Below, piece after piece: positions 9,576 through 18,351 of a DNA stretch of 64,000 nt. Position 1 is the stretch's first letter, and each line of letters opens with the position of its first letter. The notes under the pieces were generated by a model. It was not told where the DNA came from, ran no database searches, and was given only the letters and a program-made list of their open reading frames with translations. This DNA is from Nostoc sp. 'Lobaria pulmonaria (5183) cyanobiont' (GTDB lineage Bacteria; Cyanobacteriota; Cyanobacteriia; Cyanobacteriales; Nostocaceae): NCBI RefSeq assembly GCF_002949795.1, contig NZ_CP026692.1, positions 2,043,501 through 2,107,500 of the forward strand, in the 5' to 3' direction. A program made the position numbers and the translations under genes.

Positions 9576-10499
9576 ATGACCGCTGCTGTAAACACTAATC
9601 CTGGTTTAGCTTCTCGTTTGGTAAATGGCATACTGGCAATCCAGCCTTTAGCTAACCTAGCCAAGCATCAAGCTAGACAAATGATGATTAAACGTGCCGA
9701 GAGAATTGGTGTGCCTTGGACGCAAGAAGTTGAAACACTACAAGCCCTTGATTGGAAAGCCGATTTAGCTCAAGTACAAAATCCTCAGCTTTCCTACCCT
9801 AATTACTACGTCACCTCATTCCATGCCTACGAAACCGGAAATCTCAGTTGGCAAGCCGCTTTTGAGGTAGAGCCTGCTGCTTACGCTGTCCACGCTAAGA
9901 TTTGGCAGAGTGCTGAAGAAGCGCAAGGCGATCCGATGCTCCGCCAAAGTTACCACAATATCCTGAAAACTCAAATCCCCAATGAGCCGCAAGACATCTT
10001 AGATGTAGGATGTAGTGTTGGCTTGAGTAGTTTTGCCCTACAAGCAGTTTATCCTCATGCCAAAATTACAGGCTTAGACTTATCTCCCTACTTTTTAGCT
10101 GTTGCTAATTACCGCGCTGGGCAACGTCAAGCTAAAATTAACTGGCTTCATGCCCAAGCGGAATCTACCGGATTACCTGATGCCTCTTTTGATTTAGTTT
10201 CCATTTTCCTGATGTGCCACGAATTACCCCAATCAGCAACCCGACAAATTTTAGCTGAAATGCGGCGCGTGTTGCGTCCGGGTGGCTATTTGGCAATCAT
10301 GGATATGAATCCTAAATCTGAAGTTTACAAGAAAATGCCCGCCTACATTTTGACTTTGCTCAAAAGTACTGAACCTTATTTAGATGAATATTTTGCTTTG
10401 GACATTGAGCAAGCTATTGTTGAGGCGGGTTTCCAAACTCCCACTATTACCAACAATACCCACCGTCACCGTACAGCGATCGCTCAGGTGAGTGGCTAA
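9576..10499 (+). CDS. Class I SAM-dependent methyltransferase
   Basis: This 307-residue protein has a Rossmann methyltransferase domain in its second half. Motif I is ILDVGCSVG (141-149), an acidic motif II follows at TGLDLS, and LRPGGYLAIMDM is the post-motif strand. The N-terminal 130 residues are a separate helical extension seen in cyanobacterial relatives. The substrate is unknown. Its stop overlaps the GTG of the next gene by eight bases, so the two are almost certainly translated from one message. Confidence 0.85.
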   Translation: MTAAVNTNPGLASRLVNGILAIQPLANLAKHQARQMMIKRAERIGVPWTQEVETLQALDWKADLAQVQNPQLSYPNYYVTSFHAYETGNLSWQAAFEVEPAAYAVHAKIWQSAEEAQGDPMLRQSYHNILKTQIPNEPQDILDVGCSVGLSSFALQAVYPHAKITGLDLSPYFLAVANYRAGQRQAKINWLHAQAESTGLPDASFDLVSIFLMCHELPQSATRQILAEMRRVLRPGGYLAIMDMNPKSEVYKKMPAYILTLLKSTEPYLDEYFALDIEQAIVEAGFQTPTITNNTHRHRTAIAQVSG

Positions 10500-11460
10500 T
10501 TTATCTCTAGTGTTGTGGGCAGCAATACCACCCTTGCTGCTGCTAGGCTACTACTACTGTCGGATGCCATTTGCCCCACCTCTGTTAAAGTTACTGATGT
10601 TCTTTATCATTGGGGCAATATCTGGTTTTTTAACCCTTAGACTCGAATCGGATTTTGAAAATGTAGCGAGCTCTTTTGTAAACTGGCATCAGATTAAGCG
10701 ATCGCTTCTTGGTACAGGCTTGCGGCAGCTTGTGGAAATAGGCCCAATCGAAGAAGGCTGCAAGTTAGCTGCGGTTGTTGTCCCAACCTACTATCTGCAA
10801 CATAAGTATCGATTACTTCACTCTACGGTTTTCCTGTTCACGATCGCCGTTTCCCTTGGATTCACTGCCGAAGAGAACTGGATTTACTTTTTCCACGGTA
10901 CAGCATCAATTTTTGAACGTACTATCGGTACGCCAGCCCATGCTATGTTCTCTGCGCCTTGGGGATATGCTTTAGGAATCTATATTTCCTCTACAAATCG
11001 CTTAAATCGAGACAAGAAGTTTATTTTTAGGGCTTGGCTAAATTCTGTAATCTGTCATGCCCTAGTTAATATCCTATCTATTGCTTGGGGTTACTCATTA
11101 CCCCTACGTTTCCTAAGTTATGGCTTGTTCCCGTTTTTGTTGTGGATGTTTTGGCGACTGGAACAATTACTGCGAAAAGTGCAAGGTAAACCTGTAATTA
11201 CCCTGATTTCAGGCCGTACAGCCCAGCGCCGTTACTGGCAGAGAAGTTTAGTGCTGTTTGCCCTTGTGCTGGGTGGAAATGCTATTTTCGGGCTGTTTCT
11301 CTTAGTCAGGACTATTAGTCCTTTGAGTCCGTCGAAGCTTTTTGACACTGATATTTTGTGGTTAATAGTTAGTCAATTTTTACTAAATCTCTTTTTCGGA
11401 GTTTTAGCCTGGGGCATTTATCGCTATTTGCGACATTCTGCCCGCCGTCGGTATTTTTAA
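10492..11460 (+). CDS. PrsW-type intramembrane protease
   Basis: This 322-residue, multi-helix membrane protein carries the marks of the PrsW/M82 glutamic protease group, whose Bacillus member cleaves an anti-sigma factor. EExxK appears as PIEEGCK (86-91), followed by GFTAEENW (123-130), a histidine in TPAHAMF (150), and a second in NSVICHALVN (189). About eight to nine helices are predicted. It starts with GTG inside the end of the methyltransferase gene. The substrate is unknown; no sigma or anti-sigma gene is nearby. Confidence 0.75.
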   Translation: MANLSLVLWAAIPPLLLLGYYYCRMPFAPPLLKLLMFFIIGAISGFLTLRLESDFENVASSFVNWHQIKRSLLGTGLRQLVEIGPIEEGCKLAAVVVPTYYLQHKYRLLHSTVFLFTIAVSLGFTAEENWIYFFHGTASIFERTIGTPAHAMFSAPWGYALGIYISSTNRLNRDKKFIFRAWLNSVICHALVNILSIAWGYSLPLRFLSYGLFPFLLWMFWRLEQLLRKVQGKPVITLISGRTAQRRYWQRSLVLFALVLGGNAIFGLFLLVRTISPLSPSKLFDTDILWLIVSQFLLNLFFGVLAWGIYRYLRHSARRRYF

Positions 11461-11493
11461 AAGTATCATTTAAGAAAAAGCTAGGATGTTTCT

Positions 11494-12051
11494 ATGCAAA
11501 CAACTCTAGTGCGTTGGACGACTGCTGACCTAGAGCTATTTGCTGGCGATCGCAGAAATCGCTATGAGATTATTGATGGAAAACTATTTGTGACTAAAGC
11601 GCCTAACTGGGATCATCAAACCAGCTGCGTCAATATTGCTACAGTTCTTAAGATTTGGTCAGATGAAACTGGTTTAGGTCAGGCTGCGATCGCACCTGGA
11701 ATTATTTTCTCAGATTCTGACAATGTGATCCCTGATGTGGTATTGGCAAGTCATGAACGCTTAAAAAACTTACTAGATGAAGCTGGACATCTTACGGGCG
11801 CACCGGAGTTAGTAGTAGAGGTTTTATCTCCCGGCGAAAAAAATGAGAAACGTCACAAGGAAACAAAGCTAAAGCTGTACTCAGTGCAAGGGGTTCAAGA
11901 ATATTGGATTTGCGACTCTATACAGAAGAAAGTTAAGGTTTATCGATGCGAACAGGCTGCATTAAAGTTAGCAGCTACTTTATTTAATCAAGATGAACTG
12001 ACAAGTCCTTTGCTACCAGGTTTTAATTGCTTAGTCAGTAAACTTTTCTAG
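11494..12051 (+). CDS. Uma2-family PD-(D/E)XK nuclease-like protein
   Basis: This 185-residue protein is of the Uma2 (DUF820) family, highly amplified in cyanobacteria and built on the restriction-endonuclease fold. The active-site elements are visible: IPDVV (Asp81), the strand ELVVEVLSP (about 105-113) and the KETKLKLY helix, followed by the conserved GVQEYWI strand. The length is full for the family. It begins 33 bases after the PrsW gene. The biological role is not known. Three decayed relatives lie at 43.6-44.6 kb. Confidence 0.88.
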   Translation: MQTTLVRWTTADLELFAGDRRNRYEIIDGKLFVTKAPNWDHQTSCVNIATVLKIWSDETGLGQAAIAPGIIFSDSDNVIPDVVLASHERLKNLLDEAGHLTGAPELVVEVLSPGEKNEKRHKETKLKLYSVQGVQEYWICDSIQKKVKVYRCEQAALKLAATLFNQDELTSPLLPGFNCLVSKLF

Positions 12052-12111
12052 CTGGGCATGGGCATGGGGATGATATAAATTCCCTATGTCCTATGCCTAA
12101 TTTTCAATTGG

Positions 12112-12984
12112 CTAAACTCGTGCTAATACTGGCTGATTCACGGTTGCGCTGACTGAATCTGATTCAGACTCCGTACAGTAGATTTCGCAGGAGTTATTAG
12201 GACTTTCAATCAGTTTTACTTTGTAAAGTTTAGCTGCCAATTCTTCAATAGGCGATCGCAGTAAATTACTAATGTAAAGTGCGATATTTTCAGCAGTGGG
12301 TACAACTTCGGCAAAATAGGGAATATCTTTGTTTAAAAAGGTGTGATCGAATGGTTCTACCACATAATCTTCTACCACTTGATTTAGGGCACCTAAATCA
12401 ATGATCATGCCAGTACGTGGGTCAATTTTCCCTTTGACAGTGACTTCTAGATGGTAGTTGTGTCCGTGACCGTTGGGACGAGCGCATTTACCATAAATCT
12501 CAGTGTTTTCTTCGTTACTGAGGTTAGGGTGAGCTAGCCGATGGGCGGCGCTAAAGTGAGTACTGATGGTGAGGTAGGCTTCCATTGCGTTTCCCATATA
12601 ATCTGCCCAAAGTTCAGGATGTTCAAATAACTGCACGCGGACTAGAGGCAAATGAGGTGCTAGCCGATGCCAAATAATCCGTGCAATATTCTCAGTTGTG
12701 GGCAGAGTTTGTTGAAATTCTGCCCACACATCGTTGAGATAAGAGAAATCCAATTCACTGGTAACTTCCCGTTTGATTACGTGTTTCACATTAGACAAGT
12801 TCAGCACCATGCCATATTCATCCAATTCCCCGGCTAGGGAGATGAATAAAACATAGTTATGTCCGTGTCCCGGAAATCTAGTACCAGCACCAAATTTCTC
12901 TATATTCTCGGCTTCACTTAGTTCTGGCAACCAATAACGATGACTTGCTGAAAACTGGGCGCGGCGATTAACAATGCATTGCAT
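12112..12984 (-). CDS. queD: Tandem 6-carboxy/6-pyruvoyl-tetrahydropterin synthase (QueD-like), two domains
   Basis: This 290-residue protein holds two PTPS/QueD domains, which convert dihydroneopterin triphosphate to 6-carboxytetrahydropterin for queuosine or to related pterins. Domain 2 (about 135-270) is complete: zinc histidines 148, 173 and 175, catalytic Cys167 in GKCARPNGHGH, Asp213-His214 and Glu232. Domain 1 (1-130) keeps the zinc histidines (15, 40, 42) and Glu98, but has Gly34 where Cys should be and Phe80 in place of the triad histidine. So one half is probably inactive and structural. Single-domain QueD is about 120 residues; fused forms occur in cyanobacteria. Confidence 0.88.
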   Translation of the reverse strand: MQCIVNRRAQFSASHRYWLPELSEAENIEKFGAGTRFPGHGHNYVLFISLAGELDEYGMVLNLSNVKHVIKREVTSELDFSYLNDVWAEFQQTLPTTENIARIIWHRLAPHLPLVRVQLFEHPELWADYMGNAMEAYLTISTHFSAAHRLAHPNLSNEENTEIYGKCARPNGHGHNYHLEVTVKGKIDPRTGMIIDLGALNQVVEDYVVEPFDHTFLNKDIPYFAEVVPTAENIALYISNLLRSPIEELAAKLYKVKLIESPNNSCEIYCTESESDSVSATVNQPVLARV

Positions 12985-13128
12985 GAGTACACTATGAGCA
13001 GAAATTAAAATTTCTTAATCTTTTTCTGTTTCCAGCATAAACTAATTCCTAAGTCATTAGTCATTAGTCATTAGTCCTTTGACATTCACCGAAATTGACC
13101 CATGCCTAATGCCCGATACCCAATCTAA

Positions 13129-13830
13129 CTATGTAACAGATACTTGTGCCTCACAGTGCAATCTCGTAGCTATGCGGAATAGTTCATGACCTGTGTGTAA
13201 ATAACGCTCATCGTAGTTCAAAGGAAAATAACCTAATTCATCGAGTCCATCTGCTACTTGATCGAGGCTGTAGTAAAGGTGAGCCGCTGTTCTTGCTAGA
13301 CTAGGGGGATTTGGCAGGGAGCGAAAAGTAGTTTGTGCCTGCTTGAGGTCATCTCGACAGGTTTTTAAGTATTCCTGAAATTCATCTAACAATTCATCAT
13401 CAAAGGGATCGGCAGCTAATTGTTCCATTTGTTCTTCTAACGAATAAAGAACGGTACAAAGCAAGCGATTAACTGGTTGATAAACTTGGCGCAGCCATTC
13501 TTCAACTTGCTCGTCAACATCTCGTCCAGTTTTTCGTCTTGTCTGGTAATGCTGTTGGGCTGATGCTGTACGCTGTTGGCGATCGCTATTTAATTTTTGG
13601 GATTCATTTTGCAGTTCTTGGTCGTAATTGCGGCGATTTTGGTTGTCGCCTAAGACCTCATAAGCTGCATTGATGCGGATAATCTGTTCGCGATCGGCTG
13701 TTTCCTGATTACTGTCAGGATGAAACAACTTAACCAAGCGGCGATAAGCTTGCTTAATCTCCGCAAGGCTTGCACTTGGACTAACTTTGAGAGTTTCGTA
13801 ATGGTTAGAAACGTGCTTAGAATTGACCAT
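13129..13830 (-). CDS. DnaJ-domain protein
   Basis: This is a 233-residue J-domain protein. The J domain is at the N-terminus (about 9-70) with HPD at 37-39 and the helix IIRINAAYEVLGD. There is no Gly/Phe or zinc-finger region, so it is not a full DnaJ but a type III co-chaperone. The remaining 150 residues are helical and acidic, with no domain I recognise. It lies 15 bases after the cysteine synthase stop on the same strand, so the two may be cotranscribed. Confidence 0.85.
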   Translation of the reverse strand: MVNSKHVSNHYETLKVSPSASLAEIKQAYRRLVKLFHPDSNQETADREQIIRINAAYEVLGDNQNRRNYDQELQNESQKLNSDRQQRTASAQQHYQTRRKTGRDVDEQVEEWLRQVYQPVNRLLCTVLYSLEEQMEQLAADPFDDELLDEFQEYLKTCRDDLKQAQTTFRSLPNPPSLARTAAHLYYSLDQVADGLDELGYFPLNYDERYLHTGHELFRIATRLHCEAQVSVT

Positions 13831-13845
13831 TAATTCAATTTATCG

Positions 13846-14808
13846 TTAACTGACGCTAGCCGCTAGCCTTGCCTCTAGGTCTTGGAACAACGGCGTACTC
13901 AAATACCTCTCACCAAAACTGGGCTGAATCATTACAATTAAACGTCCCTGATTTTCTTGACGTTGGGCAACGCGAATTGCTGCACATAAAGCGGCTCCAC
14001 TGGAAATACCAGATAGTAGCCCTTCTTCTTTTGCCAAACGCCGACTGTAGGCGATCGCTTCTTCATCGGTGACGGTAATCACTTCATCAATCAATTTTAT
14101 CTTGAGTACTTGGGGAATAAACCCAGCACCAATTCCCTGGATTTTGTGGGGGCCTGGTCGTCCTCCAGATAAAACTGGGCTATTGGCTGGTTCAACAGCG
14201 ATCGCCTGAGCGTTAGGCTTGCGTGCTTTAATCACTTCTGCTACACCAGTGATCGTACCACCTGTACCCACTCCTGCCACAATTATATCGACTTGTCCAT
14301 CAGTATCTTCCCAGATTTCAAGAGCCGTAGTTTCCCGATGCACTTTTGCATTAGCTGGATTGCGGAACTGCTGCAACATATAAGTATTTGGTGTAGTATT
14401 AACTATCTGCTGCGCTCGTTGAATTGCCCCACTCATGCCTTCCATTCCTGGTGTTAGTTCCAGTTCTGCCCCGTATGCTCGCAACATTGCCCGACGCTCT
14501 CCACTCATCGTCTCTGGCATTGTCAAAATTAATCGATAACCCTTAGCTGCTGCTGCCATTGCTAGGGCAATTCCGGTGTTTCCAGAAGTGGGTTCTACCA
14601 ATACTGTCTTCCCAGGAGTAATTAGCCCCTCCTCCTCTGCGGCGTTAATCATACTTACCCCAATCCGGTCTTTGACTGATGCCGATGGGTTCATACTTTC
14701 CAGTTTCACCAGAATTTCCGCAACACATCCTTCTGTTTGAGGAATACGGTTCAACTGCACTAGAGGGGTACGACCAACCAGTTCTGTAATGTTACGAGCT
14801 ATTCGCAT
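13846..14808 (-). CDS. cysK: Cysteine synthase (O-acetylserine sulfhydrylase)
   Basis: This 320-residue PLP enzyme makes cysteine from O-acetylserine and sulfide. The Schiff-base lysine is Lys46 in [10 protein letters not shown]; the substrate loop TSGNTG is at 74-79; the PLP-phosphate loop GTGGT is at 181-185. The C-terminal [10 protein letters not shown] is typical of the CysK side of the family, as opposed to CysM. Just upstream, on the same strand, is a truncated Rrf2 regulator; Rrf2/CymR-type proteins often control cysteine genes, so regulation here may have been lost. Confidence 0.93.
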   Translation of the reverse strand: MRIARNITELVGRTPLVQLNRIPQTEGCVAEILVKLESMNPSASVKDRIGVSMINAAEEEGLITPGKTVLVEPTSGNTGIALAMAAAAKGYRLILTMPETMSGERRAMLRAYGAELELTPGMEGMSGAIQRAQQIVNTTPNTYMLQQFRNPANAKVHRETTALEIWEDTDGQVDIIVAGVGTGGTITGVAEVIKARKPNAQAIAVEPANSPVLSGGRPGPHKIQGIGAGFIPQVLKIKLIDEVITVTDEEAIAYSRRLAKEEGLLSGISSGAALCAAIRVAQRQENQGRLIVMIQPSFGERYLSTPLFQDLEARLAASVS

Positions 14809-14886
14809 AAATTAGTCCTTAATTATTAATTATTTAGTTATTAGCGATTGGTCATTAGTCATCAAAAAATGACAAATCACTCTTGA

Positions 14887-15108
14887 CTAAATGTAGTACA
14901 TGATATCTAATTGCCGCCGCGAATCTCGTTTTTCACAAAGATCCTGGAGCGTATATTTTTGCAAGACGGAATTTGCCGCGCGACTTGCTTCTTGCCAAAT
15001 TTCTTCTATAACTGAACTGTCTATGCTTTTTTTGGAATTAACGTTTTCTTTACCACCTCGTGCCTCTAAGCCTTCTAAACATTCCAAAATCTCAAATCCA
15101 AAATTCAA
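14887..15108 (-). pseudogene. Truncated Rrf2-family regulator, C-terminal part only
   Basis: The 73-codon frame reads ILECLEGLE, then IEEIWQEASRAANSVLQKYTL and DLCEKRDSRRQLDIMYYI, which is the C-terminal half of a cyanobacterial Rrf2 transcription factor (the family phrase being a VWQ-x-A...VL-x-x-TL-x-DLC run). The N-terminal winged helix is missing. Upstream, the frame passes through a duplicated TTTGAGATTTTG stretch and hits a stop (TAA) after seven more codons, and nothing like an HTH follows in any frame. The only start would be TTG in that repeat. It lies 78 bases upstream of cysK. Confidence 0.7.
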
Positions 15109-15320
15109 AATCTCAAATTGGTAGAGTTAAGATACTACGCAATATCTAGCTTTATACCGCCAACTTCTACTAAAAAAGCTTGCTCAGAAAAAGCTGCTCA
15201 CGGTGTAAGTCACTTGTAGAGTGGGCATTACTCTGGTCTATTCATATCAAACCTGCCATAACTCCTAACTTTTCTAGTATACTCCGGTTAACTACTGGGG
15301 TTTATCCATTATTACTACTG

Positions 15321-15349
15321 AAAACAAAAAACCCCGCCTGATGGCGGGG
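15321..15349 (-). terminator. Rho-independent terminator of the porin gene
   Basis: On the minus strand CCCCGCC-ATCA-GGCGGGG (15349 to 15332) runs directly into a T-rich tract (15331 to 15321, six T, one G, four T). It begins 40 bases after the porin stop. Textbook form. Confidence 0.92.
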
Positions 15350-15388
15350 AGAAATAGAGTTCAAATTTGTCAGTAGATAATCAACACT

Positions 15389-17131
15389 CTAGAAGGTGAA
15401 AGTAGTTCTGAGGGTACCGATAATAGCATCATCGTTATCGCTGTTTTGACCAGGAGAAGTCAACCAGATTACACCAGGGGTTACAGAGATATTATCCGAC
15501 ACACGATACTTGTAGAAGCCTTCAAAGTGATAAGGTATATCATTGTTGCCGCCAAAACCTGGGCGGTTAAAGGAATAGGGTTCTGCTCCAGCAAAAACAC
15601 CTAAAACGTTACCCTTTTTACCGAAATCAGGTAAGGCTACTCCTAAACCGTAGCTCCAAGCTTCATAATCATCACCTGCACCAACACCTGTGACGTCATG
15701 GTAAGAGACGAAGCCACTAATGGACAGTTTGTCGCTGGGTCTGAACGCAGCCGACACACCGTAGGAGTTGCTGCTAGATGGGGTTACACCTGCTGCATTA
15801 CCTAAAAAGTTAGCTTGTCCAGTACCTACATCAAAAGCTCCAGTTGCTCCGTCTCTACCAGAGTCGAATAAAGCACCACTGGCGCTATATCCGTGGACAT
15901 AGGTAGCAGCTAAAGCCACGCGATCGCCAACACTAAAGTTCAACTGTCCTAAAGCAGCATAGTCACCATTGGTCAGACCTTGATTGACACCATTTTGAAG
16001 ACCAGGAACATTCGCTTGTGATGCCAAATAACCCGCAGTGATTGAGCTATTTCCTAAAATACCGCCACCTTTACCAATGGGTAGAGTGAGCGCTATACCG
16101 GCACCGCCACCAATCCGATAGATGGGACTTTCAGAAGCAAAGGTAGATAAAGCGCCGTTACCACCGTCGTCAGTGTTGTCAAAAAAGTAAGGATTGTTGA
16201 CAGATGCATACTGGCTATGGCGTCCGCCACTAGCTGCAATGTAAACTTGGGCTGGCCCTATGGGAGCTTCATAAGTCAAGCGGTCTACTCTGACATTGTT
16301 GTTACCATTGCCTATACCAACTTGATATGTTTGTGTGCCTTCAGCAGTACCGATGGGATTATTAGCGTCGTCAAATTGTGTAAAGGCTTGTGAATTACCT
16401 GCTGCTAGACGTGTATGTAAAACGTCTCTACCAGTGAAGCTAGTTTGCAAGTCTAAACGTACCCGATCTTGGAAGACAGTATTGTTGTTGTCACCAGTGT
16501 TACCCCCAAATACATCACTAACGGCAAAAACGGCTTCACCAACTAGTTTTGTGGTAGTGGAGAACTGATTCGCTTCCAATTCAGCAGTCCGCGCTTCTAA
16601 GGAATCTACGCGACCGCGTAGGGTTGCCAATTCGGCGGAAAATTCTTCTTGTAACCGTTGTAAGGTCGCTAAATCTTGTTTAGTCACCAAGTCAGCTGTT
16701 GCTGTGGCAATCAATTCGTTAACCCGATCCAAACAAGCATTCAAACCAGCGGCAAATTCATAACGGGTCAAAGCACGATTACCACGATAAGTGGCATTCG
16801 GATAACCTGCAATACAACCATAGCGCTCAACCAAGGACTGCAATGCTTGGAATGCCCAGTCAGTAGGTTGTACATCGGAAAATTGAGAAACTGATGTTAC
16901 TTGGGACTGAGAGTTATTTTGATTACCTTCGTTACTATAGCGGTTAACTTGATCTATGGTTGTTTGAGCCAATACTTCTGGCTGTTGGGCAACTTCGGTT
17001 ACACCTAGTTGTTTAGCTGATGATACTTCTGTGGTTGGGTTTGGGGCCGCCATTGCTGCGGTTGAAACTAACAACGTTGCTCCCAAAACTGCTGGACTAA
17101 CCACTAAGGATTTCCACAACAGATTAGACAT
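15389..17131 (-). CDS. SLH-domain outer-membrane porin (OprB/iron-uptake type)
   Basis: This is a major cyanobacterial porin of 580 residues. A signal peptide (SLVVSPAVLGATLL...AMA) is followed by a low-complexity linker, an SLH domain that binds peptidoglycan-linked polymer (FSDVQPTDWAFQALQSLVER to about residue 150), a coiled coil (TLQRLQEEFSAELATLRGR) and a C-terminal beta-barrel (about 190-580) ending in Phe. Relatives are annotated as iron-uptake or carbohydrate-selective porins. I start at the ATG at 17131 rather than at 17179, because GAGGAGTAAGG lies just upstream and the signal peptide then starts correctly. The leader contains a Yfr1-type small-RNA site. Confidence 0.93.
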   Translation of the reverse strand: MSNLLWKSLVVSPAVLGATLLVSTAAMAAPNPTTEVSSAKQLGVTEVAQQPEVLAQTTIDQVNRYSNEGNQNNSQSQVTSVSQFSDVQPTDWAFQALQSLVERYGCIAGYPNATYRGNRALTRYEFAAGLNACLDRVNELIATATADLVTKQDLATLQRLQEEFSAELATLRGRVDSLEARTAELEANQFSTTTKLVGEAVFAVSDVFGGNTGDNNNTVFQDRVRLDLQTSFTGRDVLHTRLAAGNSQAFTQFDDANNPIGTAEGTQTYQVGIGNGNNNVRVDRLTYEAPIGPAQVYIAASGGRHSQYASVNNPYFFDNTDDGGNGALSTFASESPIYRIGGGAGIALTLPIGKGGGILGNSSITAGYLASQANVPGLQNGVNQGLTNGDYAALGQLNFSVGDRVALAATYVHGYSASGALFDSGRDGATGAFDVGTGQANFLGNAAGVTPSSSNSYGVSAAFRPSDKLSISGFVSYHDVTGVGAGDDYEAWSYGLGVALPDFGKKGNVLGVFAGAEPYSFNRPGFGGNNDIPYHFEGFYKYRVSDNISVTPGVIWLTSPGQNSDNDDAIIGTLRTTFTF

Positions 17132-17140
17132 CTTTACCTT

Positions 17141-17151
17141 ACTCCTCACAC
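17141..17151 (-). promoter_or_regulatory. Putative Yfr1 small-RNA target overlapping the porin ribosome site
   Basis: On the plus strand this reads ACTCCTCACAC, so the porin mRNA carries GUGUGAGGAGU ending ten bases before its AUG. This is an exact 11-base complement to the ultraconserved unpaired core of the cyanobacterial small RNA Yfr1, and it covers the Shine-Dalgarno AGGAG. In Prochlorococcus, Yfr1 is known to repress porin (som) mRNAs through this core. Pairing here would block translation start. The Yfr1 gene itself is not in the window. Confidence 0.7.
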
Positions 17152-17200
17152 CTTGTTTAGATAATTGATTTCGTTGCACCTAATTCTCGAAAATGCGACA

Positions 17201-17224
17201 TCTCATTCAAACCTGTGAATGAGA
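17201..17224 (-). promoter_or_regulatory. Inverted repeat in the porin leader
   Basis: TCTCATTCA and its exact reverse complement TGAATGAGA flank a six-base loop, 70-93 bases upstream of the porin ATG. In RNA it forms a nine-pair hairpin; in DNA it could be an operator. A TAGAAT -10-like hexamer lies about 25 bases further upstream, so a leader hairpin is the more likely reading. Confidence 0.45.
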
Positions 17225-17628
17225 CATAGTTGCCACTACTACAATTCTAGTTTTTGCAAAGCTAATAAACGATTAACTTGGGGTTAAAAACTGATGTGAT
17301 TAACTTATGCAAAAACATATCTTTATATCATAACATTATAAAACATCCGATCTAGATGGCAAGATTGGAGCGATCGCCTTAATAACTGTCACACATACTT
17401 ATCTAAATATCTAAGCAGGGGGTAGGGTTTGGGTGATTCACTCTCTACGCAGGCTAAATTGCTGAAAGCTTTAGACCTTTAGACACTTAGCAGTTTGCCA
17501 TCAAAAATCGCTTCTTGCACTTACCCCTAATATAAATCTCACGCTAGTTAGAACACACTGACTCGGCGATACAAAGCTTATATCGTAGTGACTTCCTGTC
17601 GTCTGGTGCAAGATTTAGAAGAAATCAC
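17225..17628. other. Gap between porin and pterin dehydratase
   Basis: Non-coding. The first 60 bases (minus-strand sense) contain a plausible porin promoter with TAGAAT as -10. The rest is AT-rich with one HIP1 site, and I see no RNA gene or repeat array in it. Confidence 0.4.
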
Positions 17629-17910
17629 TTAGTCGATCTGGGAAATCACTCGTGCTAGATCAAAGTCTAGCTGCGTCAATCCGCCTGCATCATGTGTTAT
17701 GAGTGTAATCTTTACTTTATTGTAGGAAATCTCTATATGTGGATGATGTCCAGCTGACTCAGCAGGTTCAACCAGCTTATTGACAAACTCAATTGCTTCA
17801 ATAAAATCTTTGAATGTGCCGGTAATCTGCAACTTGGAGTCTTGAACAGTCCAATCTGTCAGACTCTTTACCTGTTCTTGAATTTCCGCTTCGGTGAGTA
17901 GTTCTGCCAT
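17629..17910 (-). CDS. Pterin-4a-carbinolamine dehydratase
   Basis: This 93-residue protein is of the PCD/DCoH family, which dehydrates 4a-hydroxy-tetrahydropterins. The signature histidine pair is present in GHHPHIEISYNKV (about 54-66), and the second active-site segment is THDAGGLTQLDFDLA. The length is standard. It stands alone on the minus strand. In cyanobacteria without aromatic amino-acid hydroxylases the physiological substrate is uncertain, and a role in molybdopterin or pterin housekeeping has been suggested for some members. Confidence 0.92.
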   Translation of the reverse strand: MAELLTEAEIQEQVKSLTDWTVQDSKLQITGTFKDFIEAIEFVNKLVEPAESAGHHPHIEISYNKVKITLITHDAGGLTQLDFDLARVISQID

Positions 17911-18201
17911 ATCAAGAAAATCTTACTTATATATTTTGTTACATTTTGCATTTGACAAAGGCAAACCTCTTTTATTCTCCACACAGAAAGTATAAGAGGA
18001 TAAATTAGGGCAATAACGCGTGTGTCTAGATTTAAATCAGACTTGACAGATATATAATATTGCTCACATCTAGTCAGACTCTAAGATTTAATGCAAGATA
18101 TTTATTCTTATTTAAGAAAACTTAAATGGGTTGGCTTTGTCGGCGGCAGGCTCGCTATTTAACTTTTCAAAAGTAACCATTGATAAAGCAAAATCACCCA
18201 T

Positions 18202-18249
18202 AAAAAACTATCCGCCCTGATTTAGATCGGATGATCTAAGTCAGGGCGG
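18202..18249 (-). terminator. Strong terminator ending the transcript behind psbD
   Basis: On the minus strand CCGCCCTGA and TCAGGGCGG form the base of a 17-pair stem with one mismatch; the inner part is TTAGATC/GATCTAA and the loop is four bases. It is followed by ATAG and six T. The direction is clear, since the plus strand has no T tract after the hairpin. Confidence 0.85.
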
Positions 18250-18351
18250 TCTAGCGGGTCTTCAGGTTGCAACCAGACTGCCGGAAGGAACTCCGAGCTT
18301 GCCTAGCTACTTGAGCTAACTTAGTATCTCAAAGATAACTAAGGCTAACTT

